In this document: piece after piece, positions 5,602 through 6,514 of the stretch | How the letters are laid out: each line of letters opens with the position of its first letter | Position numbering within the stretch: position 1 is the stretch's first letter | Origin: Chloroflexi bacterium UBA6077 | GTDB lineage: Bacteria > Chloroflexota > UBA6077 | NCBI GenBank assembly: GCA_002436065.1 | Contig: DIXP01000014.1 | Coordinates: forward strand, 1-6,514 | Length of the DNA: 6,514 nt | Direction of reading: 5' to 3' | Made by a program: the position numbers and the translations under genes | The notes under the pieces: model-generated | What the model saw: only the letters and a program-made list of their open reading frames with translations | Told to the model about the DNA's origin: nothing | The model's database searches: none

Positions 5602-5609
5602 ACCCAATT

Positions 5610-6422
5610 CTAAGCTCGGACAGAATGGTTGTCAACGATCGGATAGAGTCCATATCCCATCAGCGCCGAGACCTCCGCCGCAGCTTGGACCACCAGCCTC
5701 ACGTGCTGGGCGACTCGCTCTTCCCCGAAACGGATCAAGGGACCAGAGACGGAGAGAGCCGCTGCTACCTGGCCGGAAGCGTCGATCACGGGAGCCGAAA
5801 CTGAGGACACCTGGGGAACTCGCTCCTCGTGGCTCATGGCGTAGCCACGGCGGCGAATCGACTCCAGCTCGACATCAAGGGCAGCCAGGTCCAGGGCTGC
5901 CCTGTCCCGAGGCGGATCCGTCTTCAGCCGCGAGAACACCAGCGCACGAGCGCCCTCGGACATGAAGGCGAGCGCGAGTTTGCCGGTGGAGCCAACGTAG
6001 AGAGGAACTTGGTCGCCAACCCTGATCACGCGGCGGATCTCCAACGGGCTCTCCAGCCTCTCTATGCAGACGCAGCGGTCCCCAGCCGGCACGTAGAGGC
6101 TGACGGTCTCCTTGGTCTGGGAGCGGAGGTCCTCCATGAAGGGTTTGGCCTTCTCCCGTACGTCGACGGTGCTGAGGTAGGCGCCGGCAGGCTGGAGGAT
6201 CTTGGCCCCAACGGTGTAGCGCCGGGTGCCGGGATCCTTGACCACCAGGCCACGGGCCTCCAGGGAGGTAAGGGAGCGGAAGACGGTGCTCTTGTGCATC
6301 CCCAGTTCCCGGCTGAGCTCGCTGATCCCCAGTTCCGTACGGTCGGTGGAGAAACACTCCAAGATGGCGAGCGCCCTATCGACGGCATCCACCACCTCGG
6401 GCTCGGCTTCGCGGCGTGTCAT
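5610..6422 (-). CDS. IclR-family transcriptional regulator (270 aa)
   Basis: This is a cytoplasmic one-component regulator. An N-terminal winged helix-turn-helix (about 12-75) contains LGISELSRELGMHKSTVFRSL, then EARGLVVKDPGTRRYTVG, the usual IclR wing. The C-terminal effector-binding domain includes GSTGKLALAFM (145-155), RGYAMSHEERVPQVSSVSAPV (192-212) and AALSVSGP (221-228), all characteristic. I chose ATG 6422, giving a family-typical length. A TTG at 6458 overlaps the -10 box and would precede the transcript start, and ATG 6446 would leave only about 5 nt of leader. The ribosome binding site (AGGA or GGA) is weak. It is codirectional with and directly upstream of korA, so it probably controls that operon and perhaps itself. 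The effector is unknown. Confidence 0.9.
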   Translation of the reverse strand: MTRREAEPEVVDAVDRALAILECFSTDRTELGISELSRELGMHKSTVFRSLTSLEARGLVVKDPGTRRYTVGAKILQPAGAYLSTVDVREKAKPFMEDLRSQTKETVSLYVPAGDRCVCIERLESPLEIRRVIRVGDQVPLYVGSTGKLALAFMSEGARALVFSRLKTDPPRDRAALDLAALDVELESIRRRGYAMSHEERVPQVSSVSAPVIDASGQVAAALSVSGPLIRFGEERVAQHVRLVVQAAAEVSALMGYGLYPIVDNHSVRA

Positions 6423-6457
6423 GAGGCGTTCCGTCCTACGCAACATCGGTAGTGCCA

Positions 6458-6486
6458 ATTATGGGGTCGGAGGCATGGAGAGTCAA
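6458..6486 (-). promoter_or_regulatory. iclR promoter, near-consensus sigma-70 type
   Basis: TTGACT (6486-6481), a 17-nt spacer and CATAAT (6463-6458) differ from consensus at one base in each hexamer. The start would be near 6451, giving a leader of about 29 nt to ATG 6422. This geometry excludes the TTG at 6458 as the start codon. Confidence 0.7.
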
Positions 6487-6502
6487 CAGGCCGCATTGAC
6501 TC
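6480..6502. promoter_or_regulatory. Inverted repeat over the iclR -35, candidate operator
   Basis: GAGTCAA, nine bases, then TTGACTC form perfect 7-bp arms, one of which contains the iclR -35 hexamer. A dimer bound here would compete with RNA polymerase, suggesting autorepression. The other arm gives TTGACT on the plus strand, which could be the -35 of a divergent promoter beyond the window end. Confidence 0.5.
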
Positions 6503-6514
6503 ACAAATAATCTT

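Noticed and set aside
6423..6458. TTG (6458) or ATG (6446) as iclR start
   Set aside because: The TTG overlaps the last base of the -10 box, and the ATG at 6446 would lie about 5 nt from the predicted transcript start; ATG 6422 gives a typical family length.
1..6514. tRNA, rRNA, CRISPR array, insertion sequence or phage genes
   Set aside because: No repeat-spacer pattern, transposase motifs, or conserved RNA stretches were seen; nearly all DNA is explained by the listed genes.

Overview
The window is GC-rich and almost entirely one leftward (minus-strand) catabolic or central-carbon cluster. Read 5'->3' on the minus strand the order is: an IclR-family regulator (6422-5610); the four subunits of a 2-oxoacid (2-oxoglutarate-type):ferredoxin oxidoreductase, alpha korA (5401-4274), beta korB (4267-3419), delta ferredoxin (3403-3197) and gamma korC (3194-2640); then both subunits of an NDP-forming acyl-CoA synthetase of the succinyl-CoA synthetase family, beta sucC (2585-1449) and alpha sucD (1437-568). 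Gaps inside the cluster are 2-15 nt, except for a 54-nt gap between korC and sucC that carries a perfect 15-bp-arm palindrome. Strong Shine-Dalgarno sequences precede most of these genes.

Together the genes encode a substrate-level phosphorylation module. The oxidoreductase converts a 2-oxoacid plus CoA to acyl-CoA, CO2 and reduced ferredoxin. The synthetase then releases the acid and makes ATP or GTP. With 2-oxoglutarate this is the 2-oxoglutarate to succinate segment of an anaerobic-type TCA cycle, and it could run in either direction. The most unusual feature is in SucC: the normally near-invariant loop N-I-F-G-G-I-x-R-C-D, which helps hold the phosphohistidine, is replaced without gaps by A-L-S-L-S-I-S-L-P-E, while SucD keeps all its catalytic motifs including His246. 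The substrate, or even the activity, may therefore differ from ordinary succinyl-CoA synthetase.

Regulatory DNA is readable. iclR has a near-consensus promoter (TTGACT-17-CATAAT) overlapping an inverted repeat GAGTCAA-N9-TTGACTC. The 208-bp iclR-korA gap has a second CATAAT box in the same 10-mer (ACCCCATAAT), abutted by a 15-bp perfect palindrome that could be an operator, followed by a leader able to fold.

At the left, a small unrecognised plus-strand gene (97-336) converges on sucD. The 231 bp between them (337-567) hold three inverted repeats and no gene I can support. At the extreme left edge a minus-strand start with a good ribosome binding site (21-1) may begin another gene that leaves the window.

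The organism is probably a GC-rich bacterium with ferredoxin-based anaerobic or facultative metabolism. The palindrome type and gene content are compatible with Chloroflexota, but that assignment is a low-confidence inference. No tRNA, rRNA, CRISPR array, transposase or phage gene was seen.
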